DNA from: an uncultured Chryseobacterium sp.
GTDB taxonomy: Bacteria; Bacteroidota; Bacteroidia; Flavobacteriales; Weeksellaceae
Reading direction: 5' to 3'
NCBI GenBank assembly: GCA_913778505.1
Contig: CAJYWD010000018.1
Coordinates: 1 to 64,000 of the forward strand
DNA length: 64,000 nt
Shown piece by piece: positions 33,432 through 41,811 of the stretch. Position 1 is the stretch's first letter. Each line of letters opens with the position of its first letter. The notes beneath the pieces are model-generated. The model did no database searches. It was not told where the DNA came from and was given only the letters and a program-made list of their open reading frames with translations. The translations under genes were made by a program, and so were the position numbers.

Positions 33432-35027
33432 TTATTTTTTAGTGTATATAATTCTTAACTGAACAGCTTTTGATTTGAGTCCGGTAATATCCTGCCCAAT
33501 TAGACTGTTGTCAGTAGTTCCTGTTAATAGGATCCTGTAAGGGTTATAAGCTCGTGTGTTATAAGCCTGCCCCAGCAAAACGCCTGTAGCATTACTAAGG
33601 TAAGACCCTGTATTGATAATAAAATCCTTACCATTATTCTTAGTTGCGTCATAGCTGCTGTCATTCTCAACTATTTTTTTGAGTGTTGCAGTAATACTCA
33701 CATCGTAATATGCATTAACGGTATTTAAAAGACCTGTTTTCACCAATGAGTACCCAGCACTGGAAAGCTGAGTCATATCAGGCAAAAATCTTGACAGACT
33801 GTCCCGTTCCTGTACCAGCATACTGCTTGGCTTTAGGTATTTATTATTCCATGAATCGTCATTGTATAGTCTGATCTTCGCAGATACGATGGCAATCTTA
33901 TTATCTTTGTATGTGTTCCGAAGCTTCGTAATAAGATCGGCAGGAATTTTAACACCTACACCACTTCCGCCCATGCCCTGCAGATAAAGCTTACTGGAAG
34001 GCGTCACGGCGCTCGCAAGGTTAGAAACGTTTTGAATTTTAATTGCAGAATTCATCGCAGAAGAGTAATCAGAACTTCTGGAATAAGCAATCTGACTGTA
34101 GTGAACATTCCCAGATCCAACATTCAACGTAGTTTCCTGCTTGGTTCTGGTAACTGTCCCGTTGGAAGTCACATCATTTTTATAGTACAATGTAATCGTG
34201 GCATCGTTTGGTGCGATCGACAACAGGTAACCATCATTTTCCGCAACGGAAATACTGATCCCACGGAAATATCTGATAAACGATGCGGCATCTTTCAGAA
34301 CCTGATTGCCTTGCTTGGCAATGATTTTATTTTGGAAGAATGTATTGTCCAGATTCATCCTGAGAGAGACGTCTCTTTTTAGCAGTTCCGAAGCATCAGA
34401 ATCTTTCGTAATAGTAACGGAATTAACCATGCCATCAAAAACTTTAGATCCAATTTCTGCGCCCAGCGCTACATTCTTGTTAGAATATGCCTTATCCGAA
34501 GGAGCACCCAGAAAGTCATTCACCTCATGAACTTTGATGGTTAATTTCGTTTTTTCGGTTCCAATTTTAGCTTTTCCATATTTTGCAACCGGATAGCTTA
34601 CCACAACTTTTTTTGCAGCCACCTGGCCGTCCGGATAGATATAATCTTCTACGGTATTAGTGTTCGCAGAATCTGTCCGATACCGAGGTTTTAAGGTCAT
34701 CACTACGGAATCCAGAACAGGATTAGCACCGAAATCCGGATTGTAAGTATTGAGTCTGATTTGCGTGATGTAAGAAGCTTTCTGTCCCCCGAATTTATCT
34801 TCAGTGAAAGCACCGACACGCACACTGTCCAGCTTGGTGGCATCGGTACGGATCGTGTCGTTATGATCTACATTGTAGCCAAAAAGTCCATAAGCTTTGT
34901 CGTAGGCATCCGCTTCATTAAAGAATTGTGAACCCAGATTATCCAGTTCGCCTTCACATGAGTTTAATACAATTATTCCCATCAATAGTAATGGGAGTAA
35001 TTTCATAAATGTTTTTATGTTTGTCAT
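33432..35027 (-). CDS. DUF4270 family lipoprotein
   Basis: A 531-residue exported protein. From Met8 (35006) the leader MKLLPLLLMGIIVLNSCEG has a lipobox with Cys; the 35027 ATG gives seven more residues and either could be used. The mature part is beta-rich, with GSQFFNEADAYDKAYGLFGYNVDHND near the start and LIGQDITGLKSKAVQLRIIYTKK at the end, typical of DUF4270. Function is unknown. It is conserved between the GT5 gene and glmS next to gldK in this group, so a link to the cell surface or T9SS is suspected but unproven. Confidence 0.85.
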   Translation of the reverse strand: MTNIKTFMKLLPLLLMGIIVLNSCEGELDNLGSQFFNEADAYDKAYGLFGYNVDHNDTIRTDATKLDSVRVGAFTEDKFGGQKASYITQIRLNTYNPDFGANPVLDSVVMTLKPRYRTDSANTNTVEDYIYPDGQVAAKKVVVSYPVAKYGKAKIGTEKTKLTIKVHEVNDFLGAPSDKAYSNKNVALGAEIGSKVFDGMVNSVTITKDSDASELLKRDVSLRMNLDNTFFQNKIIAKQGNQVLKDAASFIRYFRGISISVAENDGYLLSIAPNDATITLYYKNDVTSNGTVTRTKQETTLNVGSGNVHYSQIAYSRSSDYSSAMNSAIKIQNVSNLASAVTPSSKLYLQGMGGSGVGVKIPADLITKLRNTYKDNKIAIVSAKIRLYNDDSWNNKYLKPSSMLVQERDSLSRFLPDMTQLSSAGYSLVKTGLLNTVNAYYDVSITATLKKIVENDSSYDATKNNGKDFIINTGSYLSNATGVLLGQAYNTRAYNPYRILLTGTTDNSLIGQDITGLKSKAVQLRIIYTKK

Positions 35028-35049
35028 TATGATTGAGTCAATAATAATA

Positions 35050-35820
35050 TTAATAGATCTTTGCTATCGAATCTGCATTGAGATAATCGGATTTTTCTGC
35101 GTTTGCTTTTGCATAAGCCTCATCCAGTTTCTCTTCCAAAAATTCATTTCCCTTTACGATAACATCAACATAGTTCATACTATCATTCACAAAATTCAGA
35201 AAGCTTGGATTATCTAACGATTGCAGGTCCGAAATATTATCGAACTCCAAAATTTCTCTGGTATTTTTGTTCAAGTCAATATCCTCTTCATTATAAACAG
35301 AAAGCACGATCTTAGTATCTTTGAAATAAGAATCATCCTTATAATACGTCTTTAGGTAGATTGGAATCAGCGAAGACATCCATCCGTTAAGGTGAATAAC
35401 ATCCGGCACCCAATTCAGCTTCTTGATGGTTTCAATCACACCTCTGGCGAAGAAGACCGCTCTTTCATTATTATCTTCGAAGGGATTTCCTTCATCATCG
35501 AAGTAATATTGCTTTCTTTTGAAATACTCTTCATTATCTATAAAATAAACCTGCAGACGCTCGCCAGGCAAAGATGCTACTTTGATAATAAGTGGCTGAT
35601 CCAGATCATTGATAATAATATTCATCCCGGAAAGACGGATCACTTCATGCAGCTGGAATTTCCTCTCGCTGATCTGTCCGAATCTAGGCATAAAAACCCT
35701 TACATCGTTACCCTCGCTATGCATTTTCAGTGCCATCTTGTGCACCAGGCTCCCCATGTTGGTATCCTCCTGATAGGGATACATCTCCGTAGTAACGTAT
35801 AAAATCTTTTGATTAGGCAT
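35050..35820 (-). CDS. Stand-alone GT5 (glycogen/starch synthase N-terminal domain) protein
   Basis: A 256-residue protein matching only the N-terminal half of glycogen synthase: KILYVTTEMYPYQEDTNMGS in place of the usual K-x-G-G-L loop, RVFMPRFG, VYFIDNEEYFKR and DVIHLNGWMSSLIP. The C-terminal GT-B domain that binds the nucleotide sugar is absent, and the gene ends normally, so it is a true short form found in flavobacteria. Glycogen synthesis activity is doubtful. It precedes DUF4270 and glmS by 22 bp and less, and diverges from panC. Confidence 0.82.
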   Translation of the reverse strand: MPNQKILYVTTEMYPYQEDTNMGSLVHKMALKMHSEGNDVRVFMPRFGQISERKFQLHEVIRLSGMNIIINDLDQPLIIKVASLPGERLQVYFIDNEEYFKRKQYYFDDEGNPFEDNNERAVFFARGVIETIKKLNWVPDVIHLNGWMSSLIPIYLKTYYKDDSYFKDTKIVLSVYNEEDIDLNKNTREILEFDNISDLQSLDNPSFLNFVNDSMNYVDVIVKGNEFLEEKLDEAYAKANAEKSDYLNADSIAKIY

Positions 35821-35858
35821 AAAATTTTCTTTAAACGAAGCATAAAAACTTCATTTTG

Positions 35859-35866
35859 CAAAATTA
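35859..35866 (-). promoter_or_regulatory. -7 box of the GT5-DUF4270-glmS operon
   Basis: TAATTTTG on the minus strand, 38 bp upstream of the ATG at 35820. The 300-bp divergent region to panC holds this box, the panC box at 36093 and AT-rich DNA; I see no gene in it. Confidence 0.5.
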
Positions 35867-36092
35867 CAAAAAATTAAATCAAATCATTTATTTTACGCAA
35901 TATTAATACTTATTAACAAAACAGTTTAGCTATCAAACAATTGTGATTGAACTTCTCACTGTAATACCCGTTGTCAGAAAACTATTTAATCAAAAAAAGC
36001 TTTAATTAAATAGTCCGAGACCATTTCAATCAATATTAAAAATAGGTGATAATATTTTGAGAACAATGCTCGATGACAAGAATAAAAACCAT

Positions 36093-36100
36093 TAACTTTG
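36093..36100 (+). promoter_or_regulatory. -7 box of the panC promoter
   Basis: TAACTTTG lies 20 bp before ATG 36121 and downstream of the alternative ATG at 36073, so it supports the 36121 start. Confidence 0.6.
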
Positions 36101-36120
36101 GACTCATAAATAATGACAAC

Positions 36121-36966
36121 ATGCAGGTTTTCTACGACAGCACATCTTTTGCCCAATACATTGAATCTCAGAAAGTATTGCACAAAACTATAGGATTTGC
36201 GCCAACAATGGGCGCTCTGCATGCCGGTCATCTTTCCTTATACGAAGCAGCCAAAAAAGAAAACGATATTGTAATCTCTTCCATTTTTGTCAATCCGACA
36301 CAGTTTAATAATCCTGAGGATCTGGAAAAATACCCCAGGACAGTGGAGGCTGACATTGAAAAGCTTAGAAATTCTCATTTGGTAGATGCCGTTTATATCC
36401 CAAGAGTAGAAGATATCTACCCAAACGGTATGAAAAGTAATCATTATGACTTCGGCGGGATCGAAAATGAGATGGAAGGCGCAGCCAGACCCGGACATTT
36501 CGATGGTGTGGGAACCGTGGTGGAAGAATTATTCCGACAGGTGAAGCCTGACAATGCTTATTTCGGCGAGAAGGATTTCCAGCAACTGAAGATCATTGAA
36601 AAACTGGTGGAAGTGCTAAAGGTAAACATTAAGATTCATGGTGTCAAGATTCACAGGGAAGACAACGGTCTTGCCATGAGTTCCAGAAACATGCGTCTCA
36701 CAGATCGTGAAAAAGAAGTTTCCACAGTTATTTATAAGACCTTAAAAAAGGTGAACGACTGGTTCCGCGTAATCTCCATTCCTGAAATTAAAAACAGGGT
36801 GACTGAAATTTTCGACAGAAAAGATATGACGCTTGAATATTTTATGATTGCCGACGAAAACACCTTAAAGGAAGTTGATTTTTTCTACGAAGGAAAAAAT
36901 TACAGGGCTTTTATTGTAGTGAATGTCGATAAAGTAAGGCTGATTGACAATATGCATCTCAAATAA
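36121..36966 (+). CDS. panC: Pantothenate synthetase
   Basis: A 281-residue enzyme joining pantoate and beta-alanine with ATP. The nucleotidyl-transferase motif FAPTMGALHAGHLSL (HIGH-type, near residue 23), FVNPTQFNNPEDL, the FGEKDFQQL motif (near 150) and GLAMSSRN (near 184) are all present. A start at 36073 would add 16 residues before the family-typical MQVFYDSTSF and lies upstream of the promoter box. No panB or panD is adjacent. Confidence 0.94.
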   Translation: MQVFYDSTSFAQYIESQKVLHKTIGFAPTMGALHAGHLSLYEAAKKENDIVISSIFVNPTQFNNPEDLEKYPRTVEADIEKLRNSHLVDAVYIPRVEDIYPNGMKSNHYDFGGIENEMEGAARPGHFDGVGTVVEELFRQVKPDNAYFGEKDFQQLKIIEKLVEVLKVNIKIHGVKIHREDNGLAMSSRNMRLTDREKEVSTVIYKTLKKVNDWFRVISIPEIKNRVTEIFDRKDMTLEYFMIADENTLKEVDFFYEGKNYRAFIVVNVDKVRLIDNMHLK

Positions 36967-36995
36967 AAAAGAAGCTTCTTTTACAAGAAGCTTCT
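36963..36995 (-). terminator. Terminator of the tRNA operon, shared with the panC end
   Basis: AGAAGCTTCTT pairs with AAGAAGCTTCT (11 bp) around a 4-nt loop. The T-run is on the minus strand side, so it mainly ends the minus-strand tRNA transcript. Confidence 0.75.
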
Positions 36996-37045
36996 ACACC
37001 AAATCACAAAATATTAATATGAAAAAAATTTACTTGCGTAAATTG

Positions 37046-37118
37046 TGACTCGGCTGGGATTCGAACCCAGGACCCATACATTAAAAGTGTATTGCTCTAC
37101 CAGCTGAGCTACCGAGTC
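37046..37118 (-). tRNA. tRNA-Lys (TTT)
   Basis: A 73-nt cloverleaf with acceptor GACTCGG/CCGAGTC, discriminator A, anticodon loop CTTTTAA giving TTT, and T-loop GTTCGAATC. No CCA is encoded. Its body is identical to the tRNA-Lys at 37282 apart from the acceptor stem. Confidence 0.95.
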
Positions 37119-37164
37119 TTTCTAATTACTAATTAACAATTAATAATTAAAAATATTTCTGCTG

Positions 37165-37247
37165 TGCCTGCGACTGGACTCGAACCAGCACATCCTTAGG
37201 AAACCACCCCCTCAAGATGGCGTGTCTACCAATTTCACCACGCAGGC
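37165..37247 (-). tRNA. tRNA-Leu (GAG)
   Basis: An 83-nt class II tRNA with acceptor GCCTGCG/CGCAGGC, discriminator A, a long variable arm and anticodon loop TTGAGGG giving GAG. The stem CCATC/GGTGG has one G-U pair. Confidence 0.92.
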
Positions 37248-37248
37248 A

Positions 37249-37277
37249 TAAAAAAACCGTATCGCTACGGATTTTTG
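37249..37277 (-). terminator. Hairpin between tRNA-Lys and tRNA-Leu
   Basis: On the minus strand CCGTA pairs with TACGG around a 4-nt loop, extended by A-T pairs and followed by TTTTTTT. It may end part of the transcript from the upstream tRNA-Lys or guide processing. Confidence 0.6.
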
Positions 37278-37281
37278 CTTG

Positions 37282-37354
37282 TGACCTGGCTGGGATTCGA
37301 ACCCAGGACCCATACATTAAAAGTGTATTGCTCTACCAGCTGAGCTACCAGGTC
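37282..37354 (-). tRNA. tRNA-Lys (TTT), second copy
   Basis: A 73-nt cloverleaf with acceptor GACCTGG/CCAGGTC and anticodon TTT. It differs from the copy at 37046 only in compensatory acceptor-stem changes. Confidence 0.95.
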
Positions 37355-37508
37355 GGCCACTTAAAATAAGTGATAATTGATATTTGATAAATGATTAGTG
37401 AATAAATCTTTCATCGATTATCGTTTATGTCTCATTTTTTAGTGGTGCAAAGATAGGGCTTTTTTTAAAATCTCAAAATTTTTTTCGAACTTTGTTTAAA
37501 ATAAAATT

Positions 37509-38024
37509 ATGATAATTTCTCTCCTCGGCTACATGGGAAGCGGTAAATCCCACATTTCCAAAATCTTGAGCGAAAAATTAAATTTTCCATTCACAGACCT
37601 CGATCAGAAAATTTCTGAGGCACATCAGCTCAGTATTCCGGAAATCTTCCGGACTAAAGGAGAAATCTTCTTTCGTAAGGAGGAAAAACGAATTTTGGAA
37701 ACTCAGCTGAACGACGGTGGCGACAACATTCTAAGTCTCGGTGGCGGCACTCCGGTTTATTATAATAACATGGAACTGATTAACAGTAAATCCAAAAGTA
37801 TTTTTCTGAGAGCATCCGTGCGCACATTGACCGAGCGTTTGCTATTGCAGAAGAACAGCCGTCCTCTGATCGCTAAACTGGATGACCATGACGTCCCAGA
37901 ATTTATTGCCAAACATTTATTCGAAAGAAATCCCTTCTACGGAAAGGCTCATTTTACAGTAGACACAGACTCCAAAACCGCCGGAGAGATATCCGATGAA
38001 ATCATTAAACTCCTGAAGTTTTAA
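37509..38024 (+). CDS. aroK: Shikimate kinase
   Basis: A 171-residue P-loop kinase of aromatic amino acid synthesis that phosphorylates shikimate. Walker A GYMGSGKS (7-14), substrate residues DLD (32-34), FR in GEIFFRKEE and the GGG loop (SLGGGTP) are present, with the lid arginine near LLLQKNSRPL. Its stop overlaps the stop of the convergent S4 gene by 4 bp. Confidence 0.93.
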   Translation: MIISLLGYMGSGKSHISKILSEKLNFPFTDLDQKISEAHQLSIPEIFRTKGEIFFRKEEKRILETQLNDGGDNILSLGGGTPVYYNNMELINSKSKSIFLRASVRTLTERLLLQKNSRPLIAKLDDHDVPEFIAKHLFERNPFYGKAHFTVDTDSKTAGEISDEIIKLLKF

Positions 38025-38458
38025 TCTTCCTCCTGAGAATCATTAGGAGAGAAGAATACATCCCAGTCGTCACTGTCCATGGATTCCTGCGTATCACCGG
38101 AAGAAAAATCATCCATCTCTCGGCGGTCTTTCTTTGTAGGTCGGCCCAGGCCTTTCTGGCGGTAATAATCCTGCGCAGACTTTCTCATTTTCAGAATTTC
38201 GTACTGCTCTTTTTCCGTCATATCGGTGACGTAGAGCGACACCAGCTTGGCGCCCAGCCTGCTTTTGGGAATGTCTGTGACTTTAATTTTATATTCGATT
38301 TGATTTTTTTTAATTTTAATGACATCGCCCACTTTCACTTCCTTGGAAGACTTAACCACATTTTCCCCGATGCTCACGCGGTTCTTTTTAATCTCTTCAG
38401 CAGCGATGTTTCTTGTTTTATAAAACCTCACACTCCATAAAAATTTATCTATTCTCAT
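38021..38458 (-). CDS. S4-domain RNA-binding protein (Hsp15/HslR-like)
   Basis: A 145-residue protein with an N-terminal S4 domain (residues 1-50, MRIDKFLWSVRFYKTRNIAA and GDVIKIKKNQIEYKI) as in Hsp15, which binds stalled 50S subunits with nascent chains. A basic RKSAQDYYRQKGLGRPTKKDRR helix and an acidic Asp/Ser-rich tail follow. It is convergent with aroK with a 4-bp overlap. Confidence 0.88.
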   Translation of the reverse strand: MRIDKFLWSVRFYKTRNIAAEEIKKNRVSIGENVVKSSKEVKVGDVIKIKKNQIEYKIKVTDIPKSRLGAKLVSLYVTDMTEKEQYEILKMRKSAQDYYRQKGLGRPTKKDRREMDDFSSGDTQESMDSDDWDVFFSPNDSQEED

Positions 38459-38467
38459 AATTTTTTA

Positions 38468-38475
38468 TACTTTTG
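38468..38475 (+). promoter_or_regulatory. -7 box for the FKBP-like lipoprotein gene
   Basis: TACTTTTG matches TAnnTTTG; the ATG lies 41 bp downstream. Confidence 0.5.
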
Positions 38476-38516
38476 TCACGTTAAAATTAATCGCAATTTA
38501 AGATTAAATTAAAAAA

Positions 38517-39266
38517 ATGAAAAAAATACTTTTGGGAATTGCTCTTTCTGTGGCTGTTTTGCAGGGATGCAGAAAAGACGATGATAATGTAGATGAAACT
38601 GTACAGCTGACGGTGGACCAGCAGAAAGAATATGATGATGCTGCGATTACAGATTTTCTGAATACGCATTACCTGGACAGCAAAGGCCTTGTAACGGAAT
38701 TTGACGCTACCACAGATGCTGATAACAATCAGAAAAAACTGGCAGATTATGAAAACCTTGTCAAATTGCCTTCCGGTGTGGTTTATCTGGTAAGACCTGG
38801 CGCACAGCCGGATCCGGGTAAGACCATTGGAACCAATGATGTGATCAGTTTTTTCCAATCGACAAAAATGTATCTGTCATCCAAAGTGAATGACAAGATT
38901 GTTTTCAATAACGCAGCCACGTTTGTAGATAATGTGAACGGCAGCAACAATGTTCCGACAATTGATCCGGGTTACTTTTATGTTAAAGAGTCTGCTATAG
39001 CAGCTTACAATAAAGCCAATAACACAACGGTAGGAAGAGACTTTTTTGAGATTGAAGGACTGAGAGAGGCATTGCCATTTTTTAAATCTTATGATAACCT
39101 GAGCACTGCTGAGAACTATAATCTCCAAGGTGTGATCATTGTACCTTCCAGAGCCGCATTTGGACGGGACAATAGTTATTATGGAAGTGCTTTAACCAAC
39201 AGGAGTTTTGTGTTCAACTTTCAGGTTTATAATACAAAAGCCAGAAATATGGCCACTGAAAATTAA
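38517..39266 (+). CDS. FKBP-like lipoprotein, possible peptidyl-prolyl isomerase
   Basis: A 249-residue lipoprotein with lipobox VLQGC (Cys 18). The C-terminal part (EIEGLREALPFFK, LQGVIIVPSRAAFGRDNSYYG, SFVFNFQVYN) resembles the end of FKBP-type isomerases, but key aromatic pocket residues are hard to place, so activity is uncertain. Flavobacteria carry several such lipoproteins, some linked to gliding (GldI-like). It stands alone between convergent genes. Confidence 0.65.
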   Translation: MKKILLGIALSVAVLQGCRKDDDNVDETVQLTVDQQKEYDDAAITDFLNTHYLDSKGLVTEFDATTDADNNQKKLADYENLVKLPSGVVYLVRPGAQPDPGKTIGTNDVISFFQSTKMYLSSKVNDKIVFNNAATFVDNVNGSNNVPTIDPGYFYVKESAIAAYNKANNTTVGRDFFEIEGLREALPFFKSYDNLSTAENYNLQGVIIVPSRAAFGRDNSYYGSALTNRSFVFNFQVYNTKARNMATEN

Positions 39267-39285
39267 AAAAAGAACAAATTATAAG

Positions 39286-39318
39286 AAAAGCGTGATTCAG
39301 AAATGAGTCACGCTTTTT
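39286..39318 (+). terminator. Terminator between the FKBP-like gene and mtaB
   Basis: AAAAGCGTGA pairs with TCACGCTTTT around a 12-nt loop; T- and A-rich flanks let it serve both convergent genes. Confidence 0.85.
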
Positions 39319-39336
39319 ATTTATATACTTAAATTC

Positions 39337-40695
39337 TTAAACCTTCGCCAGAAAATCTTCGAACCGGGATTCTCTGATGGAGACATTGCCGTCTTCCATA
39401 ATTTTGTCCAAAACAATCCATTCAACCTGATTGATCGATTTCTGATCAAACGGCTTTGAAACACGCACATAGTTTTCTGTAAAACCGTACATCATTCCGT
39501 TTTTGTTTTCGTACTCCCAAAGAACCGGCAATTTTTTACCAAGCTGGGTTCTGTAAAATTCCATTTTCTTTTTCTCGGAAAGGATTCTCAGCATTTTATT
39601 TCTTTTCTTTCTCTCTGAAATTGGCACTACGCCTTCCATTTCTGCGGCCTCCGTATTTTCTCTTTCAGAATAGGTGAAAACATGAAGATAACTGATGGGC
39701 AAATCATTCAGGAAGGTATAAGTTTCCATAAATAACTCATCCGTCTCGCCGGGAAACCCGACAATTACATCCACACCAATCGCTGCATGCGGCATCACTT
39801 CACGGATTTTATGAACTCTGTTGAAATATAATTTTGTTAAATAACGGCGCTTCATTTTCTTCAGCAATTCATCACTCCCCGACTGCAGCGGAATGTGAAA
39901 ATGCGGTACAAAACTTCTGCTTTTAGAGACCAGATCTATGCTTTCATCTTTCAAAAGATTCGGTTCTATGGACGAAATCCGGATGCGCTCAACGCCTTCT
40001 ACTTTATCCAATTCCGAAATCAGGTCAAGGAAAGTATGCTCGTGTTTTTTATTGCCGAACTCTCCTTTTCCATAATCACCGATATTGACGCCGGTCAGCA
40101 CAATTTCTTTGATGCCTCTGGCTGCAATTTCTCTGGCATTGCTCACTACATTTTCAATCGTGTCCGAACGGGAAATACCTCTTGCTAAAGGAATCGTGCA
40201 ATACGTACATTTGTAATCGCAGCCGTCCTGCACTTTCAGAAAAGCTCTGGTTCTGTCTCCGATAGAATAAGAACCGACGAAAAAATCAGCTTCGTCAATT
40301 TCACACGAATGGATTTGTCCATAACTTTCAGACTTTTCCAAATCGTCCAGATAGCTCAGAATATTAAATTTTTCCTTGGCTCCCAAAACCAGATCTACCC
40401 CATCGATTGCTGAGATTTCCTCCGGTTTCAACTGCGCATAACATCCGATGACGGCTACCAGACCTTCCGGGTTGGCTTTCATCGCACGCTTCACATGGAG
40501 TTTACATTCTTTATCTGCATTTTCCGTAACGGAACAAGTGTTGATGATATAAACCTGTGCAGGCTCATCAAAATTAACCTTCTGATAACCCGCATCCGTC
40601 AGTTGTCTGGCAATTGTAGAGGTTTCTGCAAAGTTCAGCTTGCAGCCAAGTGTGTGAAAAGCAACGGTTTTCGGTTGTGAAATAACTTCTGACAT
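39337..40695 (-). CDS. mtaB: tRNA (N6-L-threonylcarbamoyladenosine(37)-C2)-methylthiotransferase MtaB
   Basis: A 452-residue radical-SAM enzyme that adds methylthio groups to t6A37 of tRNAs. The N-terminal UPF0004 domain holds three Cys (GCKLN, NTCSV, GCYAQ) for one cluster; the radical SAM motif CDYKCTYC (near residue 155) holds the second. A C-terminal TRAM-like region follows. The start AFHTLGCKLNFAETS and the lack of MiaB or RimO hallmarks support MtaB. A -7 box TAACTTTG lies at 40703-40710 on the minus strand. Confidence 0.92.
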   Translation of the reverse strand: MSEVISQPKTVAFHTLGCKLNFAETSTIARQLTDAGYQKVNFDEPAQVYIINTCSVTENADKECKLHVKRAMKANPEGLVAVIGCYAQLKPEEISAIDGVDLVLGAKEKFNILSYLDDLEKSESYGQIHSCEIDEADFFVGSYSIGDRTRAFLKVQDGCDYKCTYCTIPLARGISRSDTIENVVSNAREIAARGIKEIVLTGVNIGDYGKGEFGNKKHEHTFLDLISELDKVEGVERIRISSIEPNLLKDESIDLVSKSRSFVPHFHIPLQSGSDELLKKMKRRYLTKLYFNRVHKIREVMPHAAIGVDVIVGFPGETDELFMETYTFLNDLPISYLHVFTYSERENTEAAEMEGVVPISERKKRNKMLRILSEKKKMEFYRTQLGKKLPVLWEYENKNGMMYGFTENYVRVSKPFDQKSINQVEWIVLDKIMEDGNVSIRESRFEDFLAKV

Positions 40696-40751
40696 AAGGT
40701 CGCAAAGTTATTAATAAAATCGCAACTGTTCCAAATCCCGATTTTGAGCAT

Positions 40752-40774
40752 AAAAAATCCGGCTTACGCCGGAT
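40752..40774 (-). terminator. Terminator after the DUF6496-like gene
   Basis: ATCCGGC pairs with GCCGGAT around a 4-nt loop and is followed on the minus strand by TTTTT. Confidence 0.82.
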
Positions 40775-40778
40775 GCTT

Positions 40779-40964
40779 TCATTTACTTTTTTGTTCGGGA
40801 ACTTTTAAACCTTCTTCTTTTACTTCGGAAATGCCTATAGCTACGGCCTGTTTGCGGGTCTTAACCTTATCTCCGGAACCTGACTTGAGTTCTCCTTTTT
40901 CAACTTCCTTTACAACTTTTCCGATCTTTTTATGAGCTTTATAAGAATATTTTTTGATTGCCAT
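40779..40964 (-). CDS. Small basic protein (DUF6496-like)
   Basis: A 61-residue lysine-rich protein beginning MAIKKYSYKAHKKIGKVVKE and continuing KSGSGDKVKTRKQAVAIGIS; this layout matches the small DUF6496 family, which I recall from soil Bacteroidetes and Proteobacteria. An upstream frame start at 41054 reads into the neighbour and is rejected. It follows the 162-residue gene after only 4 bp, so the two are coupled. Function unknown; charge suggests nucleic-acid binding. Confidence 0.68.
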   Translation of the reverse strand: MAIKKYSYKAHKKIGKVVKEVEKGELKSGSGDKVKTRKQAVAIGISEVKEEGLKVPEQKSK

Positions 40965-40968
40965 AACT

Positions 40969-41457
40969 CTAATCTTTTGATTTCGGAACCTCCACTGCCA
41001 CCTCGTAAACTTTGGTTTGCATGAGGTATTTTGATCTCTCCCGTGAAGTGACATTCTCTACTTCACCTTTGTATAGAACAATTACGGCATCTTCCTTGAT
41101 CTGCCAGTCTGCATCGGAAAAATATTTTTCATCGGGACTTTTATTAGTCACTTCATTGCCGCGCTCTTTCAGCTTGTCTGCCATCTCCTGAAAACCTTCA
41201 TCGGATGAATGGAGGATTGTATAGTCTGGACCGGCAAAAGCAGCATAATATCTGTTCTCAGCTATCAGGTTTTGAGAGTTATCTTCCACCGGATTATCAT
41301 TTCCATCTAAAAATCCGACCTCCAAAAGCCTTCCGCTTCTTTCCTCTGCAAATTTCCTGGCTTCGCCTACAGACTTGAAACCAGTGTAAACATTGTAGGT
41401 GTCAAACTCATATTTGGTCAGTCTCTCAACGATATTTTCTGTATTTTCTGTTTCCAT
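40969..41457 (-). CDS. Uncharacterised acidic cytoplasmic protein
   Basis: A 162-residue protein I do not recognise. It has no signal peptide or membrane segment. Mixed alpha/beta content is suggested by FKSVGEARKFAEERSGRLLEV, RYYAAFAGPDYTILHSSDEG and a beta-rich end KVYEVAVEVPKSKD. It is the middle gene of a three-gene minus-strand group, 33 bp after the 106-residue gene and 4 bp before the DUF6496-like gene. Confidence 0.65.
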   Translation of the reverse strand: METENTENIVERLTKYEFDTYNVYTGFKSVGEARKFAEERSGRLLEVGFLDGNDNPVEDNSQNLIAENRYYAAFAGPDYTILHSSDEGFQEMADKLKERGNEVTNKSPDEKYFSDADWQIKEDAVIVLYKGEVENVTSRERSKYLMQTKVYEVAVEVPKSKD

Positions 41458-41490
41458 AATTTCATTTTTTGTGATTGGTACAATTCTATC

Positions 41491-41811
41491 TTAGTGATGT
41501 CTCACGCCTTTGTGATGATAGTCTGCATTTCTGTAAGGCTCTGTTGCCCCGTTTAGCAAATTCTGATTTTGATAAGAGTCAATATTTCTATTAGCCTGCG
41601 ACAGTAATTCGGGGGTTTCGAAATTCATTTTGCGCCCGTTTTTATAGATATCGCCCTCGGCCGTCCTGTACATTTGACCTTCCTGATAAGCATGACCATC
41701 CGGCGCCTTGAAGGATTGCAATTTATTTTTATTTTTTCTGATAAGATGATTAGCAAGTACCGCTGTGCCTCCTGCCAACAAACCTAGACCTATTTTTACG
41801 CTATTTCTCAT
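41491..41811 (-). CDS. Uncharacterised small protein with an N-terminal hydrophobic segment
   Basis: A 106-residue protein. Residues 5-22 (VKIGLGLLAGGTAVLANHL) form a membrane segment or uncleaved signal, followed by basic IRKNKNKLQ and a short domain (APDGHAYQEGQMYRTAEGDIYKNGRKMNFETPELL) with a His-rich tail. No family is recognised. First gene of the small cluster. Confidence 0.62.
   Translation of the reverse strand: MRNSVKIGLGLLAGGTAVLANHLIRKNKNKLQSFKAPDGHAYQEGQMYRTAEGDIYKNGRKMNFETPELLSQANRNIDSYQNQNLLNGATEPYRNADYHHKGVRHH

Noticed and set aside
36073-36120. Longer panC start at 36073
   Set aside because: The -7 box at 36093 would lie inside the coding region and the extra 16 residues do not resemble the family.
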